A stretch of DNA of 64,000 nt from NCBI GenBank assembly GCA_963807085.1, contig CAWEBB010000014.1, forward strand, positions 104,246 to 168,245, in the 5' to 3' direction. Origin of the DNA: JACKII01 sp963807085. GTDB lineage: Bacteria > Pseudomonadota > Alphaproteobacteria > Bin95. A model generated the notes under the pieces. It made no database searches. It was not told the DNA's origin and saw only the letters and a list, made by a program, of their open reading frames with translations. The translations under genes and the position numbers were made by a program. Shown in pieces: positions 28,177 through 36,714 of the stretch (positions are counted from its first letter, which is position 1; each line of letters opens with the position of its first letter).

Positions 28177-29790
28177 CTATTGCTGGCTGTCATCGAGCCA
28201 AACATTGACCAGGGTTTGGCCTAGATAGTGGCTCGGACTGATCTTCCAGCCTTTGACGGAGCTACGATGGGGTACGATGCGCTGCCACCACAGCACGATC
28301 ATGTAATGGGCCTCATCCTTCAGGATATAGTCCTCGAAAGCGCGCATTTTCTCGCGTTGTTTCTTCGGGTCCGCTTCCCAGAACATTTCGTCATAAAGCC
28401 GGTCCGCTTCCCGGTCGATGTAGCCGCGATAGTTCTGCGGCGAGCGGTCGACCGAAATATTGTTTCCAACATCCAGTGGCGGATTGACTACGGACTGGCA
28501 GGATGCCGTGACTGCGGCCTCATAGTTTTTGGTTTCCCGGTAGGAACGGAACCATTCACCGGTCGGTAACGCCCGCTGTGTGACGTTCACGCCGATTTTT
28601 TTCCATTCTCCGATGAGCCACGTGCCACCGATCTTGTATGGCTGATCGACGTTACGGTTGACGAGGTCGAAGGACAGGTTTTCGTAGCCGGCCTCCTTCA
28701 AGAGGCGGCGGGCTTCCTCGCGCGACTTTTCGATATCCGGCCAATAGCCCGGGATCTGCTCCAGTTCCTCTTGCGTGGCAGATAGCGGGTGGCCGGGGAA
28801 GACAATGCCGCCGACGGTTTTCATGATCGCGATCTGCGACAGATACTTGGAGCCGCCCCAGCGGTCGATGGCCAGGGTTAGCGCCTTGCGGACGCGGGGG
28901 TCTTGGAAGGGTTCGTAACCATGGTTCAACGAAACCGACAGGTTGCAGTTCCAGGTGCTTTCCTGAACCGTGATCTTGTCGCCGAGCGCGGCGACAAGGT
29001 CGTCCCGGCTTTTCGGCGGAAAGCCTCGAAACTCAATGTCGGCGCGGCCGCCCCGGATTGCCTGTACGCGCAGGGACTGCTTTTTCGCGAAGATGGCCTG
29101 AAAGCCGTCGAGATACGGTTTACCCTCAACGTGGTAATCCTCGTACTTCTTGCCGGAGATCAGGGCGCCCGGTTGCACTTCATCCACGACGAACGCGCCG
29201 CTGCCTACAATATTCGTCTTGTACCAGTTCGGATCCTCTTTCAACTTCTGGTCCGAATAGATGAAATTGTAGGGGTTGGCGAGCGATGGAATGAACGATG
29301 ATGTTGGCCGCGTCAGCTTGAAGACGACGGTGTGGTCGTCTTTTGCCGAAACGCTCTCGACCATCTCGAACATATAGGCGCGAACCGACAGCACACCGTC
29401 CGGCGGATTGATAATGTGCTCGAAGCTGGCCACCACGTCATGCGCATCCAACGCCTCGCCATCGTGAAACTTCGCATTCTTCACAATCGGGAAGGTGTAG
29501 GTTTTGCCGTCGTCGGTCGGCTCCGGCACGTCACCGACGCAGAGGTCGCAGACGAAATCGGTCGGATCGGCCGGATTCTCCGGATTGACCTTGATCAGCA
29601 GGCTGTAGAACGGTGCGATCGGGTGAATCAACGCAAAGGTCAATTCCTGATGACCGTCATAGCTCGGCGGGTCGGCCGGGACGACGAATTTCAAAATGCC
29701 GCCGTGTTTTGGTTCTTCGGCCTGAACCACACTCGCGAGGCCGACCGTCACCGCCGCGGCTGCCAGCAGCGATCGCTGCATCAAACCCAT
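28177..29790 (-). CDS. ABC transporter periplasmic substrate-binding protein (family 5, peptide/small molecule)
   Basis: A 537-residue extracytoplasmic binding protein with a signal peptide (about 1-24, cleavage near VVQAEE). LKFVVPADPPSYDGH, YTFPIVKNAKFHDGEALDAHDVVASF and RVRKALTLAIDR are SBP_bac_5 family blocks. This class binds peptides, nickel, opines and other small molecules, so the ligand is not predictable. GGAGG lies just before the ATG. The leader between this gene and position 30060 contains an intrinsic terminator on the same strand, suggesting possible attenuation of the importer operon. Confidence 0.9.
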   Translation of the reverse strand: MGLMQRSLLAAAAVTVGLASVVQAEEPKHGGILKFVVPADPPSYDGHQELTFALIHPIAPFYSLLIKVNPENPADPTDFVCDLCVGDVPEPTDDGKTYTFPIVKNAKFHDGEALDAHDVVASFEHIINPPDGVLSVRAYMFEMVESVSAKDDHTVVFKLTRPTSSFIPSLANPYNFIYSDQKLKEDPNWYKTNIVGSGAFVVDEVQPGALISGKKYEDYHVEGKPYLDGFQAIFAKKQSLRVQAIRGGRADIEFRGFPPKSRDDLVAALGDKITVQESTWNCNLSVSLNHGYEPFQDPRVRKALTLAIDRWGGSKYLSQIAIMKTVGGIVFPGHPLSATQEELEQIPGYWPDIEKSREEARRLLKEAGYENLSFDLVNRNVDQPYKIGGTWLIGEWKKIGVNVTQRALPTGEWFRSYRETKNYEAAVTASCQSVVNPPLDVGNNISVDRSPQNYRGYIDREADRLYDEMFWEADPKKQREKMRAFEDYILKDEAHYMIVLWWQRIVPHRSSVKGWKISPSHYLGQTLVNVWLDDSQQ

Positions 29791-29807
29791 TTCGGATCCT
29801 CCATGCT

Positions 29808-30035
29808 TTATTGCCCGCTTGGGCGCGGGATTCCGCGCAGCCTAGGTCGCGCTAGGGTGCGCGTCAATAATGACGCGTGTCGACGCTCACAGGGACCGGC
29901 AAAAAAAAAGCGGCCACAAGGGCCGCGTAGTGGTGGGTAACAAGGGGTAGTCAGAAAAAGAACCTCCGTATCCAGCTGCAACGCATCACACTGCATGTTC
30001 GCCGTCACCGGCGGCTCGACTTTCTCATGCTTCAT
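29808..30035 (-). other. Possible small Cys-containing ORF (75 codons), doubtful
   Basis: A minus-strand reading frame that starts with ATG at 30033-30035. The first half has GC-rich third positions, and Cys residues fall at 16, 32, 40 and 49 (NMQCD, TPCYPP, GPCGR, GPCER). The terminator hairpin and T-run fall inside the frame, coding FFF, and no Shine-Dalgarno is visible. Together these argue that any real peptide would be shorter, or that the frame is accidental within a leader RNA. Not recognised as any known family. Confidence 0.2.
29901..29926 (-). terminator. Rho-independent terminator, minus strand
   Basis: Read on the minus strand, GCGGCC (29926-29921), a 5-nt loop and GGCCGC (29915-29910) form a perfect 6-bp GC stem, followed directly by nine T (29909-29901). 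It ends a transcript running leftwards. It lies 110 bp upstream of the substrate-binding-protein start and 280 bp downstream of the ferredoxin-reductase stop, so it either closes the redox operon or acts as an attenuator in the leader of the importer operon. Confidence 0.8.
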
Positions 30036-30059
30036 ATAGGGTACCGGGGCCGCTTTTTT
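29901..30059. repeat. 160-bp element bounded by a perfect 12-bp inverted repeat
   Basis: AAAAAAGCGGCC at 29904-29915 and GGCCGCTTTTTT at 30048-30059 are perfect inverted copies. The left copy is also the 3' arm and T-run of the minus-strand terminator, so GCGGCC at the 5' end of a minus-strand leader could compete for that arm. The outer flanks carry near-direct repeats, 29881-29893 and 30066-30078 (11 of 13 bases identical). The inside can encode a short Cys-containing peptide on the minus strand (start 30033-30035). No known riboswitch class was recognised. Confidence 0.6.
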
Positions 30060-30073
30060 CAGGGGCGATGCTC

Positions 30074-30181
30074 ACAAGTTGAACGCGATTTCGTGATTGC
30101 TACTCGATCGCCGTCGCGCCAGAGCATCGTCCAATCAATTCGGATCCCTATCGCGATCAACTTGTCGGCGTAAGATGCTCT
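30074..30181. repeat. Palindromic intergenic repeat units
   Basis: AGAGCATC at 30121-30128 and GATGCTCT at 30174-30181 bound a 61-bp unit, like the GAGCAT...ATGCTC palindromic repeats scattered between genes in many alphaproteobacteria. A second inverted pair, ACAAGTTGA.CGCGAT at 30074-30089 and its complement at 30150-30165 (one mismatch in 16), links the unit to the sequence on its left. The right end lies 25 bp beyond the ferredoxin-reductase stop, where it may stabilise mRNA ends. Confidence 0.6.
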
Positions 30182-30205
30182 AATTGTTAGATTGAGGTAA
30201 TATCC

Positions 30206-31435
30206 CTACTTCACTAATTCTTTCAAGGGTATAGCTTCGTCGGCAAGTTGGTCCGCACTGACCACCTTTTGCCGGGCGATCATGATCTTGCCGACCGCCA
30301 TCGCTTGCGGAAGGTTGACGGCCTCCACGCAGATAACTCGACCGTCGCCGTTCAGGTGGAACATGGCGAACTTGCCCTTGTCGATACTGCCCCGTAGCAC
30401 GGTCCGGCGTGTTCCGATCGGCAGGCCGGCGATTTGCAGGCGGATATCGTATTGGTCCGACCAGAACCACGGCACTTCCGGCGCCGGCGCTGGGCGGCCG
30501 CAGATCGCGCGGGCGGCTAGGTTCGCCTGGTCCAGCGCGTTTGGCACGCTCTCCAGCCGGAACAGGGTATCGTAATGGGGCAGCGGCCGGCGGGTGCAAT
30601 CGCCGATGGCGAAGATGCGAGGATCGCTGCTGCGCGCGTTCGGGTCGACGATGACACCGTTGTCGCATTCCAGCCCGGCCGCACGGGCCAGTTCGTCCTC
30701 GGCCATGGCGCCGATGCCGACCAGTGCGGCGTCACAGGTGATCCGTTCACCATCCGCGAGCGTCACGGCGCAAACCTGCCCGTTCTCCCCTTCGAAGCCC
30801 GCCACGGCTGCGCCCAACAATAGCGTGACGCCTTCGTCCCGATGGCGCTTGGCGAAATGGGCCGACAGTTCCTCGCACACCACGCGTGGCAGCAACCGCC
30901 CCTCCCGCTCGATCACCGTGACCTCGGCGCCCAGCTTGCGGGCGGAGGCCGCCACCTCCAAGCCGATAAAGCCGCCACCGACGACGGCCAGCTTCGCGCC
31001 GGGCTTCAGTACTGCTTGAATGCGGTCCGCGTCTGCCGCATTCCGCAACGCCAGCACGCCGTCCAGGTCCGCGCCCGGCACCGGCAGCGGCCGGTTGCGG
31101 CTGCCGGTCGCCAGGATCAGATAGTCATAGGCGAGCATCTCACCGCCCGTAAGGCATAGGGTCCGCGCTGCCGTATCGATGCGTTCCGCGATGCTGGAGA
31201 GCCGCAGTTCGATCCGGTGCTCGGCATAGAAACGCGCCGAGCGCAATTGCAGGGATTCTGCCGTCTCCTCGCCCTTCAGCCAGCCTTTCGAGAGGGGCGG
31301 GCGTTGGTAGGGACGGTCGGGCTCTGCACCGACAAGCGTAATCGCGCCTTCCCAGCCATGCTGGCGCAGCAGGGCAGCGGCGGCGCCGCCTGCGTGACCG
31401 GCACCGACAATGACGACCTGTTCGGACGCGCTCAC
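30206..31435 (-). CDS. FAD-dependent ferredoxin/rubredoxin reductase
   Basis: A 409-residue flavoprotein of the rhodocoxin/putidaredoxin reductase group. VVIVGAGHAGGAAAALLRQ (about 7-25) is the FAD Rossmann motif, YQRPPLSKGWL the family block, LAVVGGGFIGLEVAA (about 145-159) the NAD(P)H motif, and IFAIGDCTRRP the second FAD motif. The start is the GTG at 31433-31435, 7 bp after the nitroreductase stop. It would pass electrons from NAD(P)H to a ferredoxin that serves an oxygenase; no such partner is encoded in this operon. Confidence 0.9.
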   Translation of the reverse strand: MSASEQVVIVGAGHAGGAAAALLRQHGWEGAITLVGAEPDRPYQRPPLSKGWLKGEETAESLQLRSARFYAEHRIELRLSSIAERIDTAARTLCLTGGEMLAYDYLILATGSRNRPLPVPGADLDGVLALRNAADADRIQAVLKPGAKLAVVGGGFIGLEVAASARKLGAEVTVIEREGRLLPRVVCEELSAHFAKRHRDEGVTLLLGAAVAGFEGENGQVCAVTLADGERITCDAALVGIGAMAEDELARAAGLECDNGVIVDPNARSSDPRIFAIGDCTRRPLPHYDTLFRLESVPNALDQANLAARAICGRPAPAPEVPWFWSDQYDIRLQIAGLPIGTRRTVLRGSIDKGKFAMFHLNGDGRVICVEAVNLPQAMAVGKIMIARQKVVSADQLADEAIPLKELVK

Positions 31436-31442
31436 GGTCGGG

Positions 31443-32111
31443 TTATTTCCGCAACGCTGGCCAGGGATTGCCGATGCGGTCGAACGAGACGAACTCGCCG
31501 AGCTCGCCGCGCGTAACCCGTCCGAAATTGCCCATCGGATAGCCGATCGGCAGAATAGCATAAGACTTTACGCCCTCCGGCAGCTCCAGCGCCTTTTCGG
31601 TCTCTTCCTCGAACAGCAGGTGCCGCGTGGTCAGGTTCGTGCCCAGGCCGAGCGCGCGGCAGGCCAGCATCATGTTCTGTACGGCCGGATAGATCGAGGC
31701 GCCCGCGGCGCGACCGGGCGTTTCACCGGGATTGTGCTTGATGCAGCAAACGATCCAGACAGGTGCCTCGTGAAAGTGATCGGTCAGGTATTCCACGGCT
31801 TCATGCTGGCGGTGATAGCGGTCGGCGTCGGACCCGGGTGGCGGTGCGCTGGCAGCGTAGCGGGGGCCGACAACCTCATCCAGCGCCTTCTTGTACCAGA
31901 CCTGCACCTTTTTTTTCATCTCCATGTCTTTGATGACGATGAAGTGCCAAGTTTGGTTGTTACCGCCATTGGGCGCTTGCAGTCCCGCCTCCAGTACCTG
32001 GATGATCAGGTCGTCCGGGACCGGATCGGGCTTCAGACGGCGCATGGCGCGCATGGAGTACACAATGTCGAAAAGATCGTTGGACTTCAGGTCGATCTGG
32101 CGCTTGGCCAT
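31443..32111 (-). CDS. Nitroreductase-family FMN oxidoreductase
   Basis: A 222-residue nitroreductase-fold protein. SMRAMRRLKPDPVPDD near residues 19-34 is the FMN-phosphate-binding block (here Arg-Ala-Met-Arg-Arg), APNGGNNQTWHFIVI the second, and ASIYPAVQNMMLACRALGLGT the dimer/FMN block. GGAGG stands 8 bp before the ATG. Substrate could be a nitro compound, quinone or flavin. It sits between the frameshifted acyl-CoA dehydrogenase gene and the ferredoxin reductase gene, all on the minus strand. Confidence 0.9.
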   Translation of the reverse strand: MAKRQIDLKSNDLFDIVYSMRAMRRLKPDPVPDDLIIQVLEAGLQAPNGGNNQTWHFIVIKDMEMKKKVQVWYKKALDEVVGPRYAASAPPPGSDADRYHRQHEAVEYLTDHFHEAPVWIVCCIKHNPGETPGRAAGASIYPAVQNMMLACRALGLGTNLTTRHLLFEEETEKALELPEGVKSYAILPIGYPMGNFGRVTRGELGEFVSFDRIGNPWPALRK

Positions 32112-32191
32112 CGGGCATTCCTCCAGAATGGGCTTCGTTGTGCCCCTGCATACGCTCGCACGGGGTTGCGGTCGAGCAGTAAGCCCGGTCG

Positions 32192-33336
32192 CTACATCGC
32201 CTTGCGCATGTTCTTTGCGATGATCTGCAACATCACCTCATTTGCACCGCCACCGATGGCGGCTAGCTTCGAGTCCCGGTAGATGCGGCTGATTTGGTTT
32301 TCGTGCATGAAGCCCTGACCTCGCCAAAAGCGCAGGCAATCGCCCGGAAGGGTCTCGGACAGGCGGCCGATCTTGTATTTCGCCATGCTGGCGAGCTGGG
32401 TCACATCCTCGCCGGCGACATAGCGCTCCGCCGCCTGATACAGCAGGGCACGGGTGGCCGTGACCTCCGTCTGCATTTCCGCCAGGTGATAGGCGACCCA
32501 TTGATGGTTCAGGATCGACTTGCCAAAGGCCTTGCGCTCGACCGTATATTCCATCGTGATCCTGATGCAATCATCCAACACGCAAAGTGTGCGGGCGACC
32601 GCATAGAGCCGTTCTTCCTGGAACTGCTCCATCTGATAGATGAAGCCGCGGTTTTCCTCGCCGATGCGGTTGGCGGCAGGCACGCGCACATCGTCAAAAA
32701 AAGCTGGGCCGTGTCGCTGGAATGCAGGCCGAGCTTTTTCAGCTTGCTGCGTTCAATGCCAGGGGAATCCAGCGGCACCACGATCAGCGACTTGTTGCGG
32801 TGCGGGCCGCCCTCCTGGCTGGTGTTGGCCAAGAGGCAGATCCAGTCGGCCTGGATGCCGTTCGTGATCCACATTTTCGAGCCGTTGATGACATAGTCGT
32901 CGCCGTCGCGTTTGGCATAGGTCTTTACGGACGCGACGTCGGAACCCGAGCCTTCTTCCGAGACGCCGATGCAGCCGAGCAGATCGCCGGCGATCGAGGG
33001 TGCCAGCCATTCCCGGCGCAGCGCATCCGAGCCGTGTTTCGCAAGCGCCGGCGTGCACATGTTCATTTGCACGCCAATCGACGTGGAAATGCCATTGGCT
33101 GCGATATGACCCATCTCCTCGGCCGCCGCGACTTCATACGAGTAGTCAAGCCCGAGGCCGCCAAATTCCTCTGGCCGAGAGATGCCCAGCAGTCCGGCGT
33201 CGCCCAATTTTTTTATGACCTGATGCGCTGGATACTGACCTGCCTCCTCCCACTCGTCGACAAAGGGATTGATGTGGGTGTCGGCGATATGTTTGGCCGT
33301 GCGCCGCAATTCGTCGTGTTCGTGGGTGAACAGCAT
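32192..33336 (-). pseudogene. Acyl-CoA dehydrogenase, interrupted by a frameshift
   Basis: Two minus-strand frames together encode one acyl-CoA dehydrogenase of about 381 residues, the family norm. The N-terminal part (33336 to about 32703) holds CIGVSEEGSGSDVAS and the WITNG FAD block and stops making sense after DTAQLF. The C-terminal part resumes DDVRVP and runs to GGGANEVML, which has the expected catalytic Glu. The break is at a run of seven A (32696-32702 on the plus strand); eight would restore the frame. This is either a true mutation, a sequencing/assembly error, or slippage on the homopolymer. The function is beta-oxidation-type dehydrogenation of an unknown acyl-CoA. Confidence 0.88.
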
Positions 33337-33506
33337 TGAGGTAATCCATAGCCAGGGAAAGCATGTCAATTGTTAGCCCCTGCCTATACTGAGGTCGAGG
33401 CTGAATAGCGTGGTTGAATTCAGAGGGACCGGCACTGAGCGCAGTTGCTGTCTGAAATCGTTTGCCTCTAACTTCCGCGCTGGCCGGGGAACTCGCAGGG
33501 AGGCGT

Positions 33507-34937
33507 ATGATGATTGGCTTAGTGCGGCAGGTTTCATTGCTCTTGCTTTTAATCATGGGCCTCGTGGCAATGGGGCTGCAGCCGGTCGGGTTGGCGCAGG
33601 CGCAGCAGGCGGCCGAGGGTCAGGAAAACTCCGGCGAGGCGGAAGCCAAGGGTGAGGCCGAAGCACAGGCGGATGGCGACGCCGCAGCGCAATCTGACAG
33701 CGATGCCGACGTCGATGTGGATGAGGCGCCTCCGGAAGATGCCTATACCGAGGAGGAATTGGACGATCTGGTTGCCCCGGTGGCGCTTTACCCGGACTCG
33801 CTGCTGGCGCAGGTGCTGGTCGCTGCGACCTATCCCCTGGACGTCGTGAAGGCGCAGCGGTGGGCCGACGAGAACAGTGACCTGGATGGCAATAAGCGCG
33901 CGAACGCTGTCGCAGAAGAGGGCTGGGACCCGTCCATCACGGTTCTGGCCGCAGGCTTCCCGACGGTTCTCAAACGCATGGCCGACGACCTCGACTGGAC
34001 CGAGCAGCTTGGCGAGGCCATGCTGGTTCAGGACAGCGACATCCTGGATGCCGTACAGCGCCAGCGCGCCCGCGCGGCGGCGGCCGGCAATCTGGAAAGC
34101 AACGAAGCGCAAAACGTCGAGGTTCAGGACGACCAGATTTCGGTTGTCCCGGCAGATCCCAACGTCGTCTATGTGCCGGCTTACGACGCCCAGACCGTCT
34201 ATACCCAGCCGGTCTCGAGTACGACGGTCGAAAAGGAAGACGACACCAAATACACCGGCGGCGAATTGGCCTTGACCGGCGTCATGGCGTTTGGCGCCGG
34301 GATGATCGTCAACGAGATCTTCAATGATGACGATGATTGGGGCGGTTATTGGCGCGGTCCGCCGCCGGTTCGCTGGAATGATGGCGGCTTTTATCCGCGG
34401 CCTGGCGGCGTCAATGTCGGCGGCGATGTCAATATTAACGTCGATAAAAACAACAATCTCGGCAATCGCGGAAATGGCTGGAAACCAGACCAACGGCAAA
34501 GGGACAAGGCCAAGCGCGATATCCAACAGCGAAATTCAAAGGTCGCCAACCGAAAGGTCGGGAACGGCAGCGGTAAACTTTCGCGGCCGGGCGGTGCCAG
34601 CGTTAGAACCCAGACGGCCTCGCTCGAAAACCGCATGCAAAAGCGGGATGGCGGGGGTGCGTCGGCCAAGGCCAAACGCCCGCAGGCAAAACCCAGTGCG
34701 AACGCCTTCACGGGAAGCAAGCGCAGCGGCACCGAGACCAGGAAGGCGCTCAACCGCGGCAAAGTCAGCAGCAACCGCGCGGCGGCGGGGAAAGCGCGCA
34801 ACGCAAAGCCGAAGACGAAGGCTGCGCCGAAGCGCCGGACCGACGCCGGCAAGCACAAGCGCAAGAGCGCCGGCCAGAACAGTAGCCGCGGCCGGCAGAA
34901 AGCCGCACACGGCGGCGGCCGGCGCGGCAACCGCTAG
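33507..34937 (+). CDS. DUF3300 secreted protein with acidic and basic tails
   Basis: A protein of about 476 residues with a signal peptide (about 1-33), an acidic linker (about 38-75, rich in Glu/Asp/Ala), the DUF3300 core (about 75-240: LDDLVAPVALYPDSLLAQVLVAATYPLDVV and VPADPNVVYVPAYDAQTVY), a short DDDDWGGYWRG segment, and a very basic, low-complexity C-terminal third rich in Lys, Arg, Ala and Ser. Start: ATG at 33507 (or 33510), with GGGAGG just upstream. The family has no assigned function. It is followed 17 bp later by a DUF2950 gene, a pairing seen in other proteobacteria. Confidence 0.85.
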   Translation: MMIGLVRQVSLLLLLIMGLVAMGLQPVGLAQAQQAAEGQENSGEAEAKGEAEAQADGDAAAQSDSDADVDVDEAPPEDAYTEEELDDLVAPVALYPDSLLAQVLVAATYPLDVVKAQRWADENSDLDGNKRANAVAEEGWDPSITVLAAGFPTVLKRMADDLDWTEQLGEAMLVQDSDILDAVQRQRARAAAAGNLESNEAQNVEVQDDQISVVPADPNVVYVPAYDAQTVYTQPVSSTTVEKEDDTKYTGGELALTGVMAFGAGMIVNEIFNDDDDWGGYWRGPPPVRWNDGGFYPRPGGVNVGGDVNINVDKNNNLGNRGNGWKPDQRQRDKAKRDIQQRNSKVANRKVGNGSGKLSRPGGASVRTQTASLENRMQKRDGGGASAKAKRPQAKPSANAFTGSKRSGTETRKALNRGKVSSNRAAAGKARNAKPKTKAAPKRRTDAGKHKRKSAGQNSSRGRQKAAHGGGRRGNR

Positions 34938-34954
34938 GACAAAGGGACAGGATC

Positions 34955-35869
34955 ATGATGAAGAGATGCATTCTTGCCCTTTGGCTCGCGGTCATGCCGC
35001 TATCGATCGCGGGCGCTGCGCCAACCAGTTATGACAGCCCGGAAAAGGCGGTCGCCGCCCTGATTGCCGGATTGCAAGCCCAGGACAAGGAGGCCGTGCT
35101 GAAGGTGTTCGGTCCGGAAGCAGAAGATATCCTGCTTTCGGGAGAGAAGGCGCGCGATCGGGAAATCTGGGGCAGTTTTCTCGACTCCTACAACGTCGCG
35201 CACCGGATTGCGGTCGATACCAGCGGTGATCTGGCAACGCTCTATGTCGGGACCGGCCAGTGGCCGTTTCCGATCAGAATGGATAAACAGCCAGACGGGT
35301 CGTGGGCCTTCAATGCCCAGGCCGCGCGGGAGGAAATCCGCCTGCGCCGGATCGGCCAGAATGAGATTGATGTCTCTGACCTGATGCTTGCCTATGTCGA
35401 TATCCAGTCCGAATACCGCCAGGAAGATCATGACGACGACGGCGTGATGGAGTTTGCCGCCCACATCATCAGCACGCCGGGCAAGCGCGACGGCCTGTAT
35501 TGGGAGGCCGGACCGAACGATGAGCAAAGCCTGATCGGTACCTTCATGGCCGCCGCCGCGGCTGCCGGTTATAAGGTCGGCGGCGATGAATACGCGCCAG
35601 AACCCTATCTCGGCTATTACTACAAGATCCTGACTGAACAGGGGCCGAACGCGCCGGGCGGCGAGTTGAACTATATCATCAACGGCAACATGGTAGCCGG
35701 TCACGCCTTGCTGGCCTATCCGGCCGACTATGCCGAGACCGGCATCATGAGTTTCATGATCGGCGAGAGCGGGGTGCTCTACGAAGCCGACCTGGGGCCG
35801 GACACGGCGGAGATCGCCGGCAAGATCGAAGCCTTCGATCCGGACGACCGCTGGGATGTGCAGGAGTAG
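34955..35869 (+). CDS. DUF2950 family secreted protein
   Basis: A 304-residue protein with a signal peptide (about 1-21, cleavage near GAAPTS). The DUF2950 pattern is clear: YDSPEKAVAALIAGLQAQD at the mature N-terminus, WAFNAQAAREEIRLRRIGQNE in the middle, DGLYWEAGPNDEQSLIG, and GYYYKILTEQGPNAPGG toward the end. Function is unknown. It lies 17 bp after the DUF3300 gene, so the two are almost surely one operon and may act together in the periplasm. Confidence 0.85.
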   Translation: MMKRCILALWLAVMPLSIAGAAPTSYDSPEKAVAALIAGLQAQDKEAVLKVFGPEAEDILLSGEKARDREIWGSFLDSYNVAHRIAVDTSGDLATLYVGTGQWPFPIRMDKQPDGSWAFNAQAAREEIRLRRIGQNEIDVSDLMLAYVDIQSEYRQEDHDDDGVMEFAAHIISTPGKRDGLYWEAGPNDEQSLIGTFMAAAAAAGYKVGGDEYAPEPYLGYYYKILTEQGPNAPGGELNYIINGNMVAGHALLAYPADYAETGIMSFMIGESGVLYEADLGPDTAEIAGKIEAFDPDDRWDVQE

Positions 35870-35874
35870 CGCGC

Positions 35875-36648
35875 TCAGCCGAGATGCTGTGCCAGGAACG
35901 CCAGCACCGTCTCGTTGAACGCTGCCGGCGTCTCAAAATAGGGGGAATGCCCGGCGTCCGGCAGTTGCACGAACGTCGATCCGGGGATCAGGTCCGCGAT
36001 TTCCCGGATGGCGGCCGGCGGGAAGATCGTATCCTGCTCGCTGGTGATCAGCAGTGCAGGGGGCTGCAGGTTTGCCAATTCCTCAGCGCTGGTGGCGGCC
36101 GGGCTTAACGAATGCAGATTGTCGGTCAGTTGCACGTTCAGGCCGCCGATATGGCGATAGAGATAGGCGAGGTCGGGCTTGCGCGCCGGGAAGTCCGCCG
36201 CAACGGCGCTGGCGGCGATGCCTTTCTCCGAAAATGTCTGCCTTGCCGCCGCAATGGCTTCGTCCGCGGCCGGTGTGGAGGCGCCGCCGGTGGTGTTGGA
36301 AAGCACCAGCGCCGAAACCCGCTCGGGCCGCCCCACCGCGAGGCGCAGACCCGTCCAGCCGCCCATGGACTGGCAAACAATGGCGGACTTCTCCACGCCC
36401 GCCGCATCCAGCACCGCGGCCAGATCGTCGGCGAAGTAGGCGCGGTCAAAATGTTCCGGCGGGCAGTAGGATCGACCGAAGCAGCGGTGGTCGAAGACGA
36501 TGATCCGATAGCCCGCCGCCACGAACGCCGGAACCTGCTGAAACCAGCTTGCCGCGTTGCCGCCGCGGCCATGGGCCAGGGCGACTGCAGGGCCTTTGCC
36601 GTGGGTCTCGTAGTAGATTTCGCAGTGGTGCGACGGCGCGAACGGCAT
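35875..36648 (-). CDS. Alpha/beta-fold hydrolase
   Basis: A 257-residue alpha/beta hydrolase. ALAHGRGGNAASWFQQVPAF contains the oxyanion His-Gly block, IIVFDHRCFGRSY the strand-5 turn, and IVCQSMGGWTG (about 90-100) the nucleophile elbow with Ser; the late DAGHSPYFETP has the catalytic His. The nucleophile motif is Cys-x-Ser-x-Gly-Gly rather than Gly-x-Ser-x-Gly. The start at 36648 is chosen for the AGGAAG upstream and because it begins the conserved fold. It is divergent from the DUF169 gene (66 bp apart) and converges on the DUF2950 gene. Confidence 0.9.
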   Translation of the reverse strand: MPFAPSHHCEIYYETHGKGPAVALAHGRGGNAASWFQQVPAFVAAGYRIIVFDHRCFGRSYCPPEHFDRAYFADDLAAVLDAAGVEKSAIVCQSMGGWTGLRLAVGRPERVSALVLSNTTGGASTPAADEAIAAARQTFSEKGIAASAVAADFPARKPDLAYLYRHIGGLNVQLTDNLHSLSPAATSAEELANLQPPALLITSEQDTIFPPAAIREIADLIPGSTFVQLPDAGHSPYFETPAAFNETVLAFLAQHLG

Positions 36649-36714
36649 TGAGGGCTTCCTTTGTCGAGGGTGCGCATGGCATCCTTGCCCATATCGCAAT
36701 TGGAGGAAAGTCTC

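Noticed and set aside
29927..30060. SRP RNA, 6S RNA, tmRNA or TPP riboswitch in the region upstream of the importer operon
   Set aside because: None of the conserved core sequences of these RNAs was present; only the terminator and inverted repeat are supported.
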